Shown here piece by piece: positions 31,040-41,900 of a stretch of DNA of 64,000 nucleotides (position 1 is the stretch's first letter; every line of letters starts with the position of its first letter). The DNA is from Serpula lacrymans var. lacrymans S7.9 (lineage: Eukaryota > Basidiomycota > Agaricomycetes > Boletales > Serpulaceae). The DNA lies in NCBI RefSeq assembly GCF_000218685.1, contig NW_006763309.1, forward strand, positions 504,060 to 568,059, given 5' to 3'. The translations under genes were made by a program, and so were the position numbers. Below the pieces are notes generated by a model, which saw only the letters and a list, made by a program, of their open reading frames with translations, did no database searches and had not been told where the DNA came from.

Positions 31040-32400
31040 CCAAGACTTTCCTTGGCTGGTTTGGGATGATGCTTTACCCTTCAGGCATTGGTCCATATCA
31101 AATTGTGATGATCCCATCCCATTTGGTATTTGTCCACATTTAACTGGGATCATCCCCTTTTTTGCTGGGATTTTCCCAGATTGGTTTGAGATGACCCTAT
31201 CCCCCCTTGGTATTTGTCCATGTTGAACTGAGATTTTCCCAGATTGATTTGGGATCATCCCATCCTCTTTTGGTATTTGTCCATGTTGAGCTGGGATCAT
31301 CCCATCTCTGGCTGGGATTTTCCCAGAGTGGATTGGGATCATCCCGTCCTCTTTTGGTATTTGTCCATGTTGAGCTGGGATCATCCCATCTCTGGCTGGG
31401 ATTTTCCCAGAGTGGATTGGGATCATCCCATCCTCTTTGGTATTTGTCCATGTTAAGCTGGGATTTTCCCAGATTCAATTGGGATCATCCCATCCTATTT
31501 TGGTATTTGTCCATGTTCAACTGGGATCATCCCATCCTCTTTTGGTATTTGTCCATGTTAAACTGGTATCATCCCATCTCTTGCTGGGATTTTCCCAGAT
31601 TCAATTGGGATCATCCCATCCTCTTTTGGTATTTGTCCATGCTTAACTGGGATCATCCCATCTCTTGCTGGGATTTTCCCATATTGGTTTGGGATCATCC
31701 CATCTCATTTGGTATTTGTCCATGCTTAACTGGGATTTTCCCAGATTGGTTTGGGATCATCCCAGATTGGCTTGGGATTATCCCATCCTCTTTTGGTATC
31801 TGTCCATGTTGAGCTGGGATTGTCCCATCCTCTTTTGGTATCTGTCCATGTTGAGCTGGGATTGTCCCATCCTCTTTTGGTATTTGTCCATGTTAAACTG
31901 GTATCATCCCATCTCTTGCTGGGATTTTCCCAGATTCAATTGGGATCATCCCATCCTCTTTTGGTATTTGTCCATGCTTAACTGGGATCATCCCATCTCT
32001 TGCTGGGATTTTCCCATATTGGTTTGGGATCATCCCATCTCATTTGGTATTTGTCCATGCTTAACTGGGATTTTCCCAGATTGGTTTGGGATCATCCCAG
32101 ATTGGCTTGGGATTATCCCATCCTCTTGTGGTATTTGTCCACATTGAGCTGGGATCATCCCATCCCTTTATGGTATTTGTCCATATTGAACTGGGATGAT
32201 CCCATCCCTTTATGGTATTTGTCCATATTGAACTGGGATGATCCCATCCCTTTATGGTATTTGTCCATATTGAACTGGGATGGTCCCACCCCCTTCTGGT
32301 ATTTGTCCATGTGAGAAGTGGGTAACCCCATGTTACGTGGGGACATGTACAGATTTAACTGGGATGATCACACCCTATTTCAGGGATTTGTCCAGATCAG
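31040..32400. repeat. ~42-bp tandem array of GGGAT-N-ATCCC palindromes
   Basis: Units such as CTGGGATCATCCCATCCTC plus TTTTGGTATTTGTCCATG recur roughly every 42 bp, with shorter spacers of the type GGGATTTTCCCAGATTG. About twenty GGGAT-[C/G/T]-ATCCC palindromes can be counted. A longer block of about 250 bp (from ~31540) recurs 335 bp later (from ~31875), so part of the array was duplicated in bulk. As 42 is a multiple of 3, long reading frames appear in several frames; they are not genes. Confidence 0.9.
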
Positions 32401-33454
32401 TGTGGGATGATCCTCAGTAAAAAAAATCAAAAGTTGGGCAATGTCAATGGTCAGAATCAGTTTTGAAGGAAATTACCTGAGTTCTACATATTGCCATAAA
32501 AATGATAATCCAAAAAGAGTGGTGTGAGACAGCATCACTATCATATGAGAGACAGAGAATGTTGGCAGAAACCTTACTTGGCATGAAAAAATATTTTCCG
32601 GATTCATTTCAATTTCTCAAGAATCTAAAAAAAGAATACCTTTACAGCACTCAGATTCTTTGTGGACTTAGATACTGTACTATACACAGTCAGCATATAG
32701 GCACCAGTCACCCCTTAGACCTTCAGCTGGTAGCTCCCAGAAATGGCACAACTCAAGGTATTAAATACCTAAGCAGTGCCTAATTAATCCTCACACTCAA
32801 GTCATCTAGTGTAGGAGTATCAAAATGGAGATCTTGTGTATTATACTGTACATAGCAAGCATCCCCCTCTCCCCATAGACCTTCAGCCAGCAGCCCCCAG
32901 GAACCACTCTCAGAGAATGTACAATATAAGGTATCAAATACCTTGGTAGTGCCACAAAAGTGGTAAATTCATGTTTTTGCAAGAACATGACTTTATGTTT
33001 CTTTTTACTATGTTTTACTTTCTACAAGGTCAGGATTTTCCTCACAGAATATGCCAGATCTAGTGTAAATCTAATATTCGATGTCCTTCTGCAGATTACT
33101 TTGTTGTCACAGCATTTGTGTTGTGTTTCCTAGTTTTTACTTCAGTTAAGGGTATAATAAACCTTGCAAAAAAGCAGAACTCACATATCACATCTATCAG
33201 CAAGGACAACAGCATCTTTCTAGTGTATGGTTCCTGCAATTGATTATATCTAGAAATTGATAATGTTTTACATTTAAAAAAAAGGGAATGCTTCTCCCCA
33301 AATTTGCAGTAAGCTACAATGAGGAACTTGTAACTCATATATTTCAAAATAGTCTTGATTATATTGGGCTAAAGTACCATTATTCAGGTGGAAAAGACTG
33401 GAAATATCTTCACTAGTTGGCCCAGCATTCTCACATGTTAGTATTAGCACCAAT
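32401..33454. other. AT-rich interior of the Mutator-like element, right
   Basis: 1 kb without coding signal. Two related stretches (about 32690-32780 and 32850-32950) share ACCTTCAGC and CCCAGRAA... followed by GGTATYAAATACCT, suggesting another internal duplication. Confidence 0.5.
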
Positions 33455-33696
33455 CCCCCTGATACCATGTGACATGTGACAGGTTATTGGGATTATCCCA
33501 TCTGAGGGATAATCCCACTATGGTACATGGTCTGATACCATGGGAAAATCCCAGAAGGGTGGTATTATTCCGCTTCTGGGATGATCCCATCCTTGCTGGA
33601 GCACTTGGGATGATACCAGGAAAAACAAGCTCTTAGCTTTATACATTTACACAGATAGTTGAAGCTAAATGCTTATGTTTTGGGGGTGACTGAAGT
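33455..33696 (-). repeat. Right TIR of the Mutator-like element
   Basis: Inverted copy of 29506-29748; the inner ~75 bp are more diverged than the outer part. Confidence 0.92.
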
Positions 33697-33706
33697 GGAG
33701 TTTGAC
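33697..33706. repeat. 10-bp target-site duplication (right), GGAGTTTGAC
   Basis: Identical to 29496-29505. Confidence 0.95.
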
Positions 33707-36700
33707 ACATTACCTGAAAAAAGGCAATGGGATCACGCAATCGAACTAATACCGGGAGATCACTCCCTAGATTGCAAGATCTATCCATTGGCAAGAGGAG
33801 AGCAAGAAGAGCTAGATGCATTCCTAAAAGAGAATCTAGAATCGGGACGGATAAGACCATTGAAGTCCCCATTCGCATCACCATTCTTCTTCATTAAAAA
33901 GAAAGACGGGAAGTTGAGACCAGTTCAAGATTATAGGAAGCTAAACGATATCACTATCAAAAATAGATATCCACTTCCGTTGATCGGGGAACTAGTAGAC
34001 AAATTGAGTGGAGCAAAATACTTCACAAAATTGGATGTAAGATGGGGATATAACAATATCCGAATGAGAGCAGGAGACGAGCATAAGGCGGTGTTTAGGA
34101 CAAACCGGGGATTATTCGAACCATTAGTCATGTTCTTCGGACTGACAAATTCCCCCGCCACGTTCCAAATGATGATGAACACGCTTTTCAAAGAGTTGAT
34201 AGATGAAGGATTAGTGATCATATATCTAGACGATATCATGATATTCACAAAGGATATAGAAACGCACCGAGCAACGACGCAATGTGTGTTGGAAATCCTA
34301 AGAAAGAATCATCTCTATCTAAAACCAGAGAAATGCGATTTTGAACAGACAGAAGTAGAATACCTGGGACTGATCATCTCAGAGAACGAAATTTGCATGG
34401 ATCCGGTAAAAGTAGAAGGAATTAGCAAATGGCCAGAATGCAAAAATAAAAAGGATATACAGGCATTTTTGGGATTTGTAAATTTCTATCGAAGATTCAT
34501 AGAAGGCTTCGGGGAAGTAGCCAAACCATTGACCAAGTTAACGGGAAAAGAGGACTTCATTTGGGGAAATGAACAACAAGAAGCGTTTAACACATTAAAA
34601 CAACGTGTAGCTTCAGCCCCAGTGTTAGCTCTCCCAGTACCACATGGCCAATACAAAGTAGAAGCGGACAATAGTGACTTCACTATGGGTGCTGTCTTAT
34701 CACAAAGACAAAAGGATGACTGGAAGCCAATTGCATACCTCTCCAAAGCGTTAAACCCCACAGAACGCAATTACGAGATCTATGACAAAGAACTTCTTGC
34801 CATCATGACGGCACTTAACGAATGGAGACATTACTTAATAGACGCAGAAGAGGAATTTGAGATATGGACAGATCATCAAAATCTGCTGCATTTCAAAGAA
34901 CCAAAGAAGTTGAACAGGAGACAGGCGCGGTGGATGACGGAGTTGAGCCAGTATCATTTCACGATACATCATATGCCAGGAAGGAAGCATATAAAGGCAG
35001 ATCTTCTCTCGAGGCGATCGGATCATAACAAAGGAGAAAATGACAACGAAGACGTCGTGCTACTGGATGAGAAACTATTTGTAAGAATGACTCTCTCTCC
35101 AGAACAAAGACAAAAGATCGCAGACAGTCAAGAGGAAGAATTGGAGATTTCAAAGTGGATTACAAAGAGAAAAGGAAATGTAGATGAGCTGATAAAAAAG
35201 ATGAAAGGAAAGATAGAGAGGAGAGAGGATGGTTGGCTAGACGAAGATGGTTGCATAGTATTCAAAGGCAGGATCTATGTACCGAAAGATGCTGCGTTAA
35301 GGGAAGAGATTATCCGACGACACCACGACTCTGTTATTGCAGGTCATCCAGGAAGATATAAGACAAAGGAGTTAATCACTCGACAATACTGGTGGCCTTA
35401 CATGGACAGAGATATCACAAGATACGTAGATGGATGCGAAGTCTGCCAAAGGACTAAGACAGACCATAAAAAGAAAGCAGCACCGCTTCATCCAAACGAG
35501 ATCCCGGATAAACCTTGGCAGATCATATCAGTAGATCTGATCGGACCGCTACCAGAATCAAATGGATATAACATGATAATGGTAGTAGTAGATCGATTTA
35601 CCAAAATGATCAAGGTAATTCCCACACAGATGGAGATCACATCAGAAGGAGTGGCACGACTATTTAGAGATCATGTATTCAGAAACCACGGCATACCCGA
35701 AAAGATCATCTCAGATCGGGGACCGCAATTCGTTTCAAAATTCATGAAAGATCTACATACGCTTCTTCAGATAAAAGCGAACCCATCAACGGCTTGGCAT
35801 CCAAAAACGGATGGACAGACGGAGAGGATCAATCAAGAGATAGAACAGTATCTCAGAATCTTCGTAAACCATAAACAAGATGATTGGGCGGAATGGCTTA
35901 CCCTAGCAGAATTCTCTTACAATAACAAACAACATTCTGCGACGGGATATAGCCCGTTCTACCTGAATCATGGACATCATCCGAGAACACAGGAAGTAGT
36001 GAAAGTGGGGGTAAAGAACGAAAATGCAGAAGATTTCGTAAAGAGAATGACAGAAACCAGGAAGAGAGCAGAAGAATCGCTGCAAAAGGCAGCTGAACAG
36101 ATGAAGAAGCAGTACGATAAGAAGAAAAGAGAAGCAGTGGAATATAGAGTAGGAGATAAGGTGTACGTAGAAGCGACCAATATCTCAACAGATCGACCAG
36201 CCAAGAAACTGGACGATAAGAGACACGGTCCGTTTGAAATACTGGAAAAGATAGGCGAATCGGCCTATAAACTAGCGCTACCACTGACATGGCGGCCTAT
36301 TCATCCAGTTTTCAACGAGATAAAGCTTACACCGTACAAAGAACCACAGTTCCCTTCCCAACAGAAACCTAAACCGATACCGCCGGTAATAGTAGATGGA
36401 CAAGAAGAATACGAAGTCGAAGAAGTTCTAGACTCACGCCTAAAACGAGGGAAATTGGAATACTTAGTACACTGGAAGAACTATCCAAAAGAGGAACGCA
36501 CGTGGGAACCCGAACAACACCTAAACAACTCACCCGACAAAGTAAAAACATTCCACGATAACAACCCTAGTGCACCCCGACGGATCCAATTTCAATTACA
36601 TTTCCAACCCTTCGAAAACTTCACAACGACTAGAGTCCGAAAACAATTGTTTAATTGGGAAAACGGAAAGATGGACCCCTACTTTCGGGACGAAAGTCCT

Positions 36701-36713
36701 AAGGAGGGGGTAA

Positions 36714-37099
36714 TGTCACGACTTGAACCAGAAGCGCTAGTCTGAGCGCTAGTTTCCTTTTTTCATTTTCTTTGATATCTGATCACATGACAGATAAGAT
36801 ATGTTAAGCTGCTGCTTTAGCGCGGATAACATAATACGTAGTTATATCAGATCACGTGACCATCACGTGACGTAAGCCTAGAACCATTACAAAGAACATC
36901 AGTCAGCGCCTCATGGCTGCTGCATGTTAGCTCAGTCAGCGCCTCATGGCTGACTTTCAGAAACATATATATAGTAGACCATCATGTACATACTTTCCTC
37001 AGTTGTTGATTAATTCTCAATCGATACCTTGTAACGCTACTTGTTTGATTTGAACCTTCGTCCCTCCGTTAGTTCGGTAAAGGGGATAAGGGTTTTACA
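36714..37099 (+). repeat. Gypsy-2 3' LTR
   Basis: 386 bp; differs from the 5' LTR only at the TATA-side AAATATATA/AAACATATA step near 36962. Confidence 0.95.
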
Positions 37100-37104
37100 C
37101 CAAT
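37100..37104. repeat. Target-site duplication of Gypsy-2 (right), CCAAT
   Basis: Matches 26033-26037. Confidence 0.94.
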
Positions 37105-37122
37105 CAACTTTGGTGCATGACA

Positions 37123-37272
37123 CCGAGATGACTTAGTATCAAAGGGAGAGGCAGTAATCAGATATGTTCCTACAGGAGATATGGTTGCCGACATTCTCAC
37201 TAAACCCCTCACTCACAAAAAATACTGGAAATTCTCTAAAGCTATGGGACTACGGTTGCACTCGAGTGGGAG
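37123..37272 (+). pseudogene. Copia RNase H, C-terminal remainder
   Basis: Continues the Copia frame broken at 24243: DDLVSKGEAVIRYVPTGDMV, ADILTKPLTHKKYWKFSKAM, GLRLHSSGS. ADILTKPL is the standard end motif of Copia polyproteins. The polypurine tract and 3' LTR follow directly. Confidence 0.9.
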
Positions 37273-37487
37273 TGACAAAAACGGATAAACCCAGTCTCTG
37301 CCAAAGCAGCCATTGTTCTCCATGGAGCATAGCCACCACTCCATGGAGTCACCATTGTTCTCCTAGGAGTCATTATACTGTAGCAAGTAACACCTCTGAC
37401 TACAAGTAGTAGGGGGTTTAGTATAGAAGTACCTCAGTCATTTCTATAGCCTCTCAGGCAGCGGCTGAGTTTCACTTAGTTTTATTA
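37273..37487 (+). repeat. Copia 3' LTR
   Basis: 215 bp beginning TGACAAAAACGGATAAACCC and ending TTAGTTTTATTA; pairs with 19507-19721. Confidence 0.92.
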
Positions 37488-37492
37488 CTGTT
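37488..37492. repeat. Target-site duplication of Copia (right), CTGTT
   Basis: Matches 19502-19506. Confidence 0.93.
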
Positions 37493-37494
37493 TA

Positions 37495-37911
37495 TGTAAC
37501 AACCAAGAGTTAGTTACTCTGGCGCACACAGGAACACACTGTAAAGGTAGTGGATGGGGAGTGGTTACCCCTTAGGCTGCAGAGAGTTTGTTGGTTAACA
37601 ATAGGAGGACTCGCTGAGGAGTCTCCTTGATCTATTGGGGTATTTATACTAATACAGAGTGTTTGTACCTATGTTCTGTACAGTTGATAAAAGCAGTGGC
37701 TGATGATGTCAGAGGGCGCAGCCCGTGTGACCAGCTCCACTGCGTGAGAGAGTTTGTGTCTAAAAGAAGAATAAAGGCAGCGCTGTGCGAGAAGGTGGAG
37801 TTAGAACGAAAAAGGAAAGTGCCACATGGCACGGAGTGTGAACTATAGTAAAAAGGTTAAAGTGGAGAATGAAAATCAAAGGAAAGGTCCAAAAATTGTG
37901 TTATCGTAACA
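37495..37911 (+). mobile_element. Short TG...CA element, copy A (417 bp)
   Basis: TGTAACAACCAAGAG ... GTGTTATCGTAACA with flanks GTTTA (37490-37494) and ATTTA (37912-37916). An inverted, shorter relative lies at 37966-38099. Solo LTR or small non-autonomous element without coding capacity. Confidence 0.7.
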
Positions 37912-37916
37912 ATTTA

Positions 37917-37960
37917 CTAAGGTATGGTCTTATATGACCATAGTAGTATGTTATAGTATG
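37917..37960. repeat. Array unit between copies A and B
   Basis: GGTATGGTCTTATATGACC and CATAGTAGTATG resemble the ~60-bp units to the right, so A and B inserted separately into the same array. Confidence 0.65.
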
Positions 37961-37965
37961 GTTTC

Positions 37966-38099
37966 TGTTACAATAACACAAATTTTCGGACTTTCCCTTT
38001 ACTTTTACTAACTCACTGCATCTTAAGGGGTAACCACTCCCTCTTCATTTTCTCTATAATGTGTTCCTGTGTGCGCCAGAGTTTTTCTTGGTTGTTACA
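37966..38099 (-). mobile_element. Short TG...CA element, copy B (134 bp, inverted)
   Basis: On the minus strand it reads TGTAACAACCAAGAA ... GTGTTATTGTAACA, the same ends as copy A with the middle missing. Perfect 5-bp duplication GTTTC (37961-37965 and 38100-38104). Confidence 0.75.
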
Positions 38100-38104
38100 G
38101 TTTC

Positions 38105-38415
38105 AATATACTGTTGACTGAAGTACAGTCCCATACACCCATATTACTTTACTGTAGTATAGTTTTGATACACTGTTTACCCAGATACAGTCTTATGCAA
38201 CTATAGTAGTGTATTACAGTATGGTTTTACCACACCATTTATCAAAGTATAGTTGTATATATCCATATCACTATGGTATGGTTTTAATACCCTGTTTCCA
38301 TGGTATAGTCTTGGAAAACCAAATTGTTACATTACAGTATAGTTCTAGTAAACTATTTATCTAAGTACAGTTTTGTGCAACTATATTATTACTTTTGGAT
38401 ATAGTTTATACAGCC
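38105..38415. repeat. Degenerate ~60-bp tandem repeat array
   Basis: About five units of 57-62 bp, each with a core like TACAGTCTTATGCAACTATA, then GTATTACAGTATGGTTTT and TACACTGTTTA. The same unit lies at 19453-19506 and 37917-37960, so the array was the landing site for several elements. Confidence 0.75.
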
Positions 38416-38783
38416 CATATCAGGTAGCATTCATATGGTGTGTATAAGCCAAAGTATGTAATTTGGTTTGTCTGAACCATATGAATTAATTCCAGCGGGC
38501 TGTGAACAATATCTGGCTTTAGTCATTTACAGTGTAGGAACGTGAGCGTTTGAACAGCATGCCATGTGTAGGCTATCCGCGATGGTGGCAAGGCACAATG
38601 CGTACACAATGCATATTGTGAGTGGTAGCGCTGGTATTTTACTAGAGAACATGTCAGGTTGCGCTTACAAACTGTGTTTGTAGGGCATGATATCATGAAT
38701 GAATGCCACTAGGACATCAATCGTAACAACGTTGACAACATGCAGAAGCACTGGTTGATTCTTTTTGGCGCCCTTGTTCTTTT
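38416..38783. other. Intergenic, JmjC gene promoter side
   Basis: 370 bases with no recognised gene. The frame of the JmjC protein is open upstream to 38784, but the stretch 38784-38912 looks like 5' UTR or intron. Confidence 0.5.
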
Positions 38784-38912
38784 GTGTCTTGGGCGGCTAA
38801 CGTTAACGTCCATGCATCAGGACCTACATATATATACTTGACCAAATTATTTCTAATCACTCACTCAGATTTTCTTTTTCCCTTGCTTTATCCTGACATC
38901 TATTCCCCAAGT

Positions 38913-41900
38913 ATGCTAATAGAAGAACGGCGGCGTGAACTCATGGCCAAGGGTGCGCGATGGGGAAACAGTTGGTCGGCACAGGTAAATGATGCCTCGG
39001 CCATATCCGGTGGGCAAGTAACACCCAAAGCCTCACTGGTAGTATCTTCAACTTTACCGCCATCCACTACCAATGCTAGCACCATTCTGAAGTCTGTTTC
39101 GCCGAACGAAGAATTATCTGATCTCCAGCTCGCAGATATGGATTCGTTAATAGACCCAACAGCATCAAGCTCCAACTTGAGCACCTACAATATACCCCGA
39201 AACCCGGAGACCACCAACAGGTCAATCAGTAGCACTTTTGTGAGCTCCAAAAACTGGGAATTCGGCGCTTTACTTCGACTTGGCCGAAGATTTCGCAGTG
39301 TTCCGCGCTATCATTACACATGTTCCAATCTTTCGAATATCATCAAAGATCATGAGAAAACCGGTGTGCCGATGATCATTGAAGGATGGCACGAAAGCGA
39401 AAAATGGCCGACCGCCAGTTTCAACGTGGACTGGCTGCGCGAGCATGGGCACCAGAGTGCGTGTATTGTATACACGCTACTTATCTCGCTCACCTTACGT
39501 CAAACAGTTGCTGCAGCCCGTAACGTCCGTGACTGGACTGACAGAGATATCATGCTTCCTGATCTGATAGACAATATGCGAGCAAGTTCGAAGTTTGCTT
39601 TACCAGGAGGTGTGTGGCTTTTGAATCGGTTGGGCAACCATGCACGTGGTCGCTTGAGGACCGGTTCTTATCATTCGGCAAGTACATCTTGCACTGACGA
39701 CTGCTCACATCTACCAGAAAAAGAGCGATTGTATGGCAAGGATGGTGAATGCCCTCAAGAGTGGGCCGAGTGGTTAAGCTCGGCTGGCCTCATTCCGTCA
39801 TCTCTTCTGTTCAATGGGTCCGATGATGTCTTGAAATATATGCCGGAAAGTGTGAGTGGTGGATGTGTTGTCTTTTCAAAAAAGACCTATGTCGACTTGT
39901 ATTTGCAGGCGAAGGTTCAAACGCTGATGTATTATTTGGGCATTGGGGACACTTTCACCCCTTTCCACAAGGATTTGTGTGGTTCTTCGGGACAGAATCT
40001 CATGTGCTACACAGAAGAGAGCGGCTCTTCATTTTGGTTCATGACCGAGGGCTCATCGGCTCCTGCAGTTGCAGACTATCTTCATAAGCTAGATCATGAG
40101 CTAGATCTCGAAAGTCATGTTCTAACTGTCGAGGAACTGGAGAAGGCTCCCTTTGACGTGTATATTGCAGAGCAAAACCTCGGCGACCTGATACTTGTTC
40201 CTTCAAGGAGTTGTCATCAAGTTGTAAATCATGGTGGAGTAACTGTCAAGACGTCCTGGTCTAGAATGACCGTCGACAATCTTTCGACTGCTCTTTATCA
40301 CGAATTACCTATTTACCGACGGTGAATAGCCATTTACTTTCTCTCACTGCTCTCGCTGATGGTGCCTGCAGAGTTTGCCGACCAGAAATCTACCGAGTTA
40401 AGACCAACATATATTACGCATTACTTCAATACACCAAAGAATTGGAGCATTGTTCAAAAATCGAAGAATATCCTAGTGAGACATTATTAGTGGCTCTACA
40501 GGAGATAAATCCTAACCAAGTCTCAAAGCAAAATTAGACATCGCGACGAAGCTTTGGCAGCTACACGATCTTTTTGACGACATTATCACTGATGAATATG
40601 CCGAAGATCATCCCAGTATACGACGTATACCGCAGTCTGATGTCCAAATGGATAGTCATTTTGCCTGTGATTTTTGTGGCGCAGATATTTTTCAAAGTTT
40701 CTTCGAGTGTTCAAGGTGCACAGATGATAACGATAAACCAACAGCTATCGGTGATGGTATTATTGTTTGCCCCTACTGCTATGTCGAAGGGCGAACTTGC
40801 CGATGCGGAGCGATGGAGGCTGTGCAGACTAAACCTTCTGAAGATTTAAAACGACTACATAAACGGGCTAAGATTGCACTTGAAGACTCTGGAATAGAAA
40901 ACGGTAGGGAGCATACTTATTTATCCAGCGCACGAAGGTATGTTCTAACCCCCTTCCATGTAATCAAATCTCAAGTGAGCCTATCAGCGGGATAAAATCC
41001 CAAGGTCACCTGGGAGTCTTCCAAGCAGCATGTAATCTCCAACGAAGGCGACTCAAGAAAAAGGTACGTGTCGTTCTATTCTGATGTCCCCATAAGCTGA
41101 GCCCCATTCTCAGGTCAATCATAACTGTTGTCTCAGACGAGATGGTTCGCTGTGTAGAGTTCCAGGAAGCGTTTTACCTTGCAAGCTTTGCCACATGGGC
41201 AGGTGTTTCTCTCACATCCTTGAAAATGGGCTTTTGCATTCTTCTGAAGCTATAACGTTATATCATAGTGACAAGACAGGTCGTCTTTGGCATCAGCAAC
41301 ACTCGGAAGCCAGGTCCAAGCGGGAAGAAGCTTGGTCTACGGTTAAGCAAGCCGAAGAGAAAGGATCCCGTCCAGACGTGGACCACATGTTGGCATACCT
41401 CGCTACAAAGTTTGTCACCTGCAAACCCATAAAGCCAGCACATACCCGACACGGGTGGTACGATAAAAACGTGCTTGTAGCGAGAATGCCAGTGAGTGCA
41501 TACTATATACACTGCTCTGTAAAGGCACTGTTAACATGTGAAGGCTTATGCTTTAGATGCCACCAGGCCTCAGAATGTGAAGACGTCCACAGAAATCTAC
41601 AGCGCCGATGGTTCTGTCAACTCCCGTAACAATTCGTTGAATAACGCAAATGTCGAATTCGAGCCATTGACGAATGATGATCACATGCACGTGCTTTCCC
41701 CGGTCGCTGTCGCTGTCGATCCTTCGTCTACAAGACCGTATGTTAGGGCTTCCACCCCAGTGACTATCTCCTCGTCTAGTTCCAAGAAGCGTACTCGAGC
41801 GGTATTGGATTGTGTGTATATTTCGGCGGACCGGGCTGCTGTTGGCAAACGTAGTTCGATTGATCCACCAAGATGTATCACGTCTTCAAGTATACCTGCG

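Larger units (their letters stand above)
29506..33696. mobile_element. Non-autonomous Mutator-like (MULE) element with palindrome array
   Basis: 4191-bp insertion with long terminal inverted repeats (29506-29748 and 33455-33696, outermost ~165 bp nearly identical) and a perfect 10-bp target duplication. TIRs over 200 bp and a 9-11 bp duplication are typical of Mutator-like elements; hAT makes 8 bp and CACTA 3 bp. No transposase frame is present. The interior is AT-rich non-coding DNA plus a tandem array (31040-32400). It sits inside a Gypsy element whose LTRs are almost identical, so it moved very recently and presumably relied on a transposase encoded elsewhere. Confidence 0.82.
28276..36745 (+). 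pseudogene. Gypsy-2 pol, split by the Mutator-like insertion
   Basis: Pol is read in the -1 frame from 28276 to 29505 and from 33707 to TGA 36743-36745. First part: linker, protease (EALLDSGCTGSCIDSQF), FLGHEWLNKHNPKIDW, YKDVFDKKEFD. After the insertion: TLPEKRQWDHAIEL, RT with FFGLTNSPATFQ and IIYLDDIMIF (near 34220-34240), RNase H (YEIYDKELLAIMTAL), integrase zinc domain (HHDSVIAGHPGRYK, CEVCQRTK), catalytic core (ISVDLIGPLPES, ISDRGPQFVSKFM, KTDGQTERINQEIEQY), and chromodomain (YEVEEVLDSRLKRGKLEYLV, WKNYPKEERTWEP). All catalytic residues are present, with no stop or shift apart from the insertion. The stop codon lies about 30 bases inside the 3' LTR. Confidence 0.94.
26038..37099 (+). mobile_element. 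Gypsy-2: young self-priming-type chromodomain Gypsy element
   Basis: 386-bp LTRs (26038-26423 and 36714-37099) differ at one position by eye. The TSD is CCAAT. Gag (27167-28285) is intact, and pol (28276-36745) is intact once the Mutator-like insertion at 29506-33696 is removed. Its own length is about 6.86 kb. Domain order is gag, PR, RT, RNase H, IN, chromodomain, as in chromoviruses. A polypurine tract (AAGGAGGGGGTAA) sits directly before the 3' LTR. The near-identical LTRs mark a recent insertion. Confidence 0.96.
24244..37122. mobile_element. 1.8-kb TG...CA insert (solo LTR or similar), split by Gypsy-2
   Basis: Begins TGTCGATAATGG at 24244 and ends GGTGCATGACA at 37122, flanked by CCGA on both sides. 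Its own sequence is 24244-26037 plus 37105-37122, about 1.81 kb, because Gypsy-2 sits near its right end. TG...CA ends with short inverted termini (TGTC/GACA) and a short target duplication fit an LTR. No gag or pol is present, so a long solo LTR is the simplest reading. A TRIM- or LARD-like non-autonomous element is possible. The TSD is only 4 bp if the TG...CA ends are taken exactly. Confidence 0.65.
19507..37487 (+). mobile_element. Ty1/Copia retrotransposon, interrupted by nested insertions
   Basis: Two 215-bp LTRs (19507-19721 and 37273-37487) that differ at about six or seven positions enclose gag, protease, integrase, RT and RNase H in Copia order. The target duplication is CTGTT. The body stops abruptly at 24243 inside RNase H (KHIQRKYHFIR) and resumes at 37123 (DDLVSKGEAVIRYVPTGDMV), so everything between 24244 and 37122 is later insertion. 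The primer-binding site GGTTATGAGCCC (19722-19733) is complementary to the anticodon stem-loop of initiator tRNA-Met, the half-tRNA priming known for Drosophila copia. The polypurine tract GAGTGGGAG sits at 37264-37272. Stops, frameshifts and a changed RT active site show it is dead. Confidence 0.93.

Noticed and set aside
31207..32314. Long overlapping frames with repeated peptides such as LVFVHVELGSSHP
   Set aside because: They result from a ~42-bp tandem repeat, a multiple of three without stops, and appear in several frames at once.
31040..32400. Regular repeats suggesting a CRISPR array
   Set aside because: The organism is a fungus, spacers are themselves repetitive, and the repeat is a minisatellite inside a TIR element.
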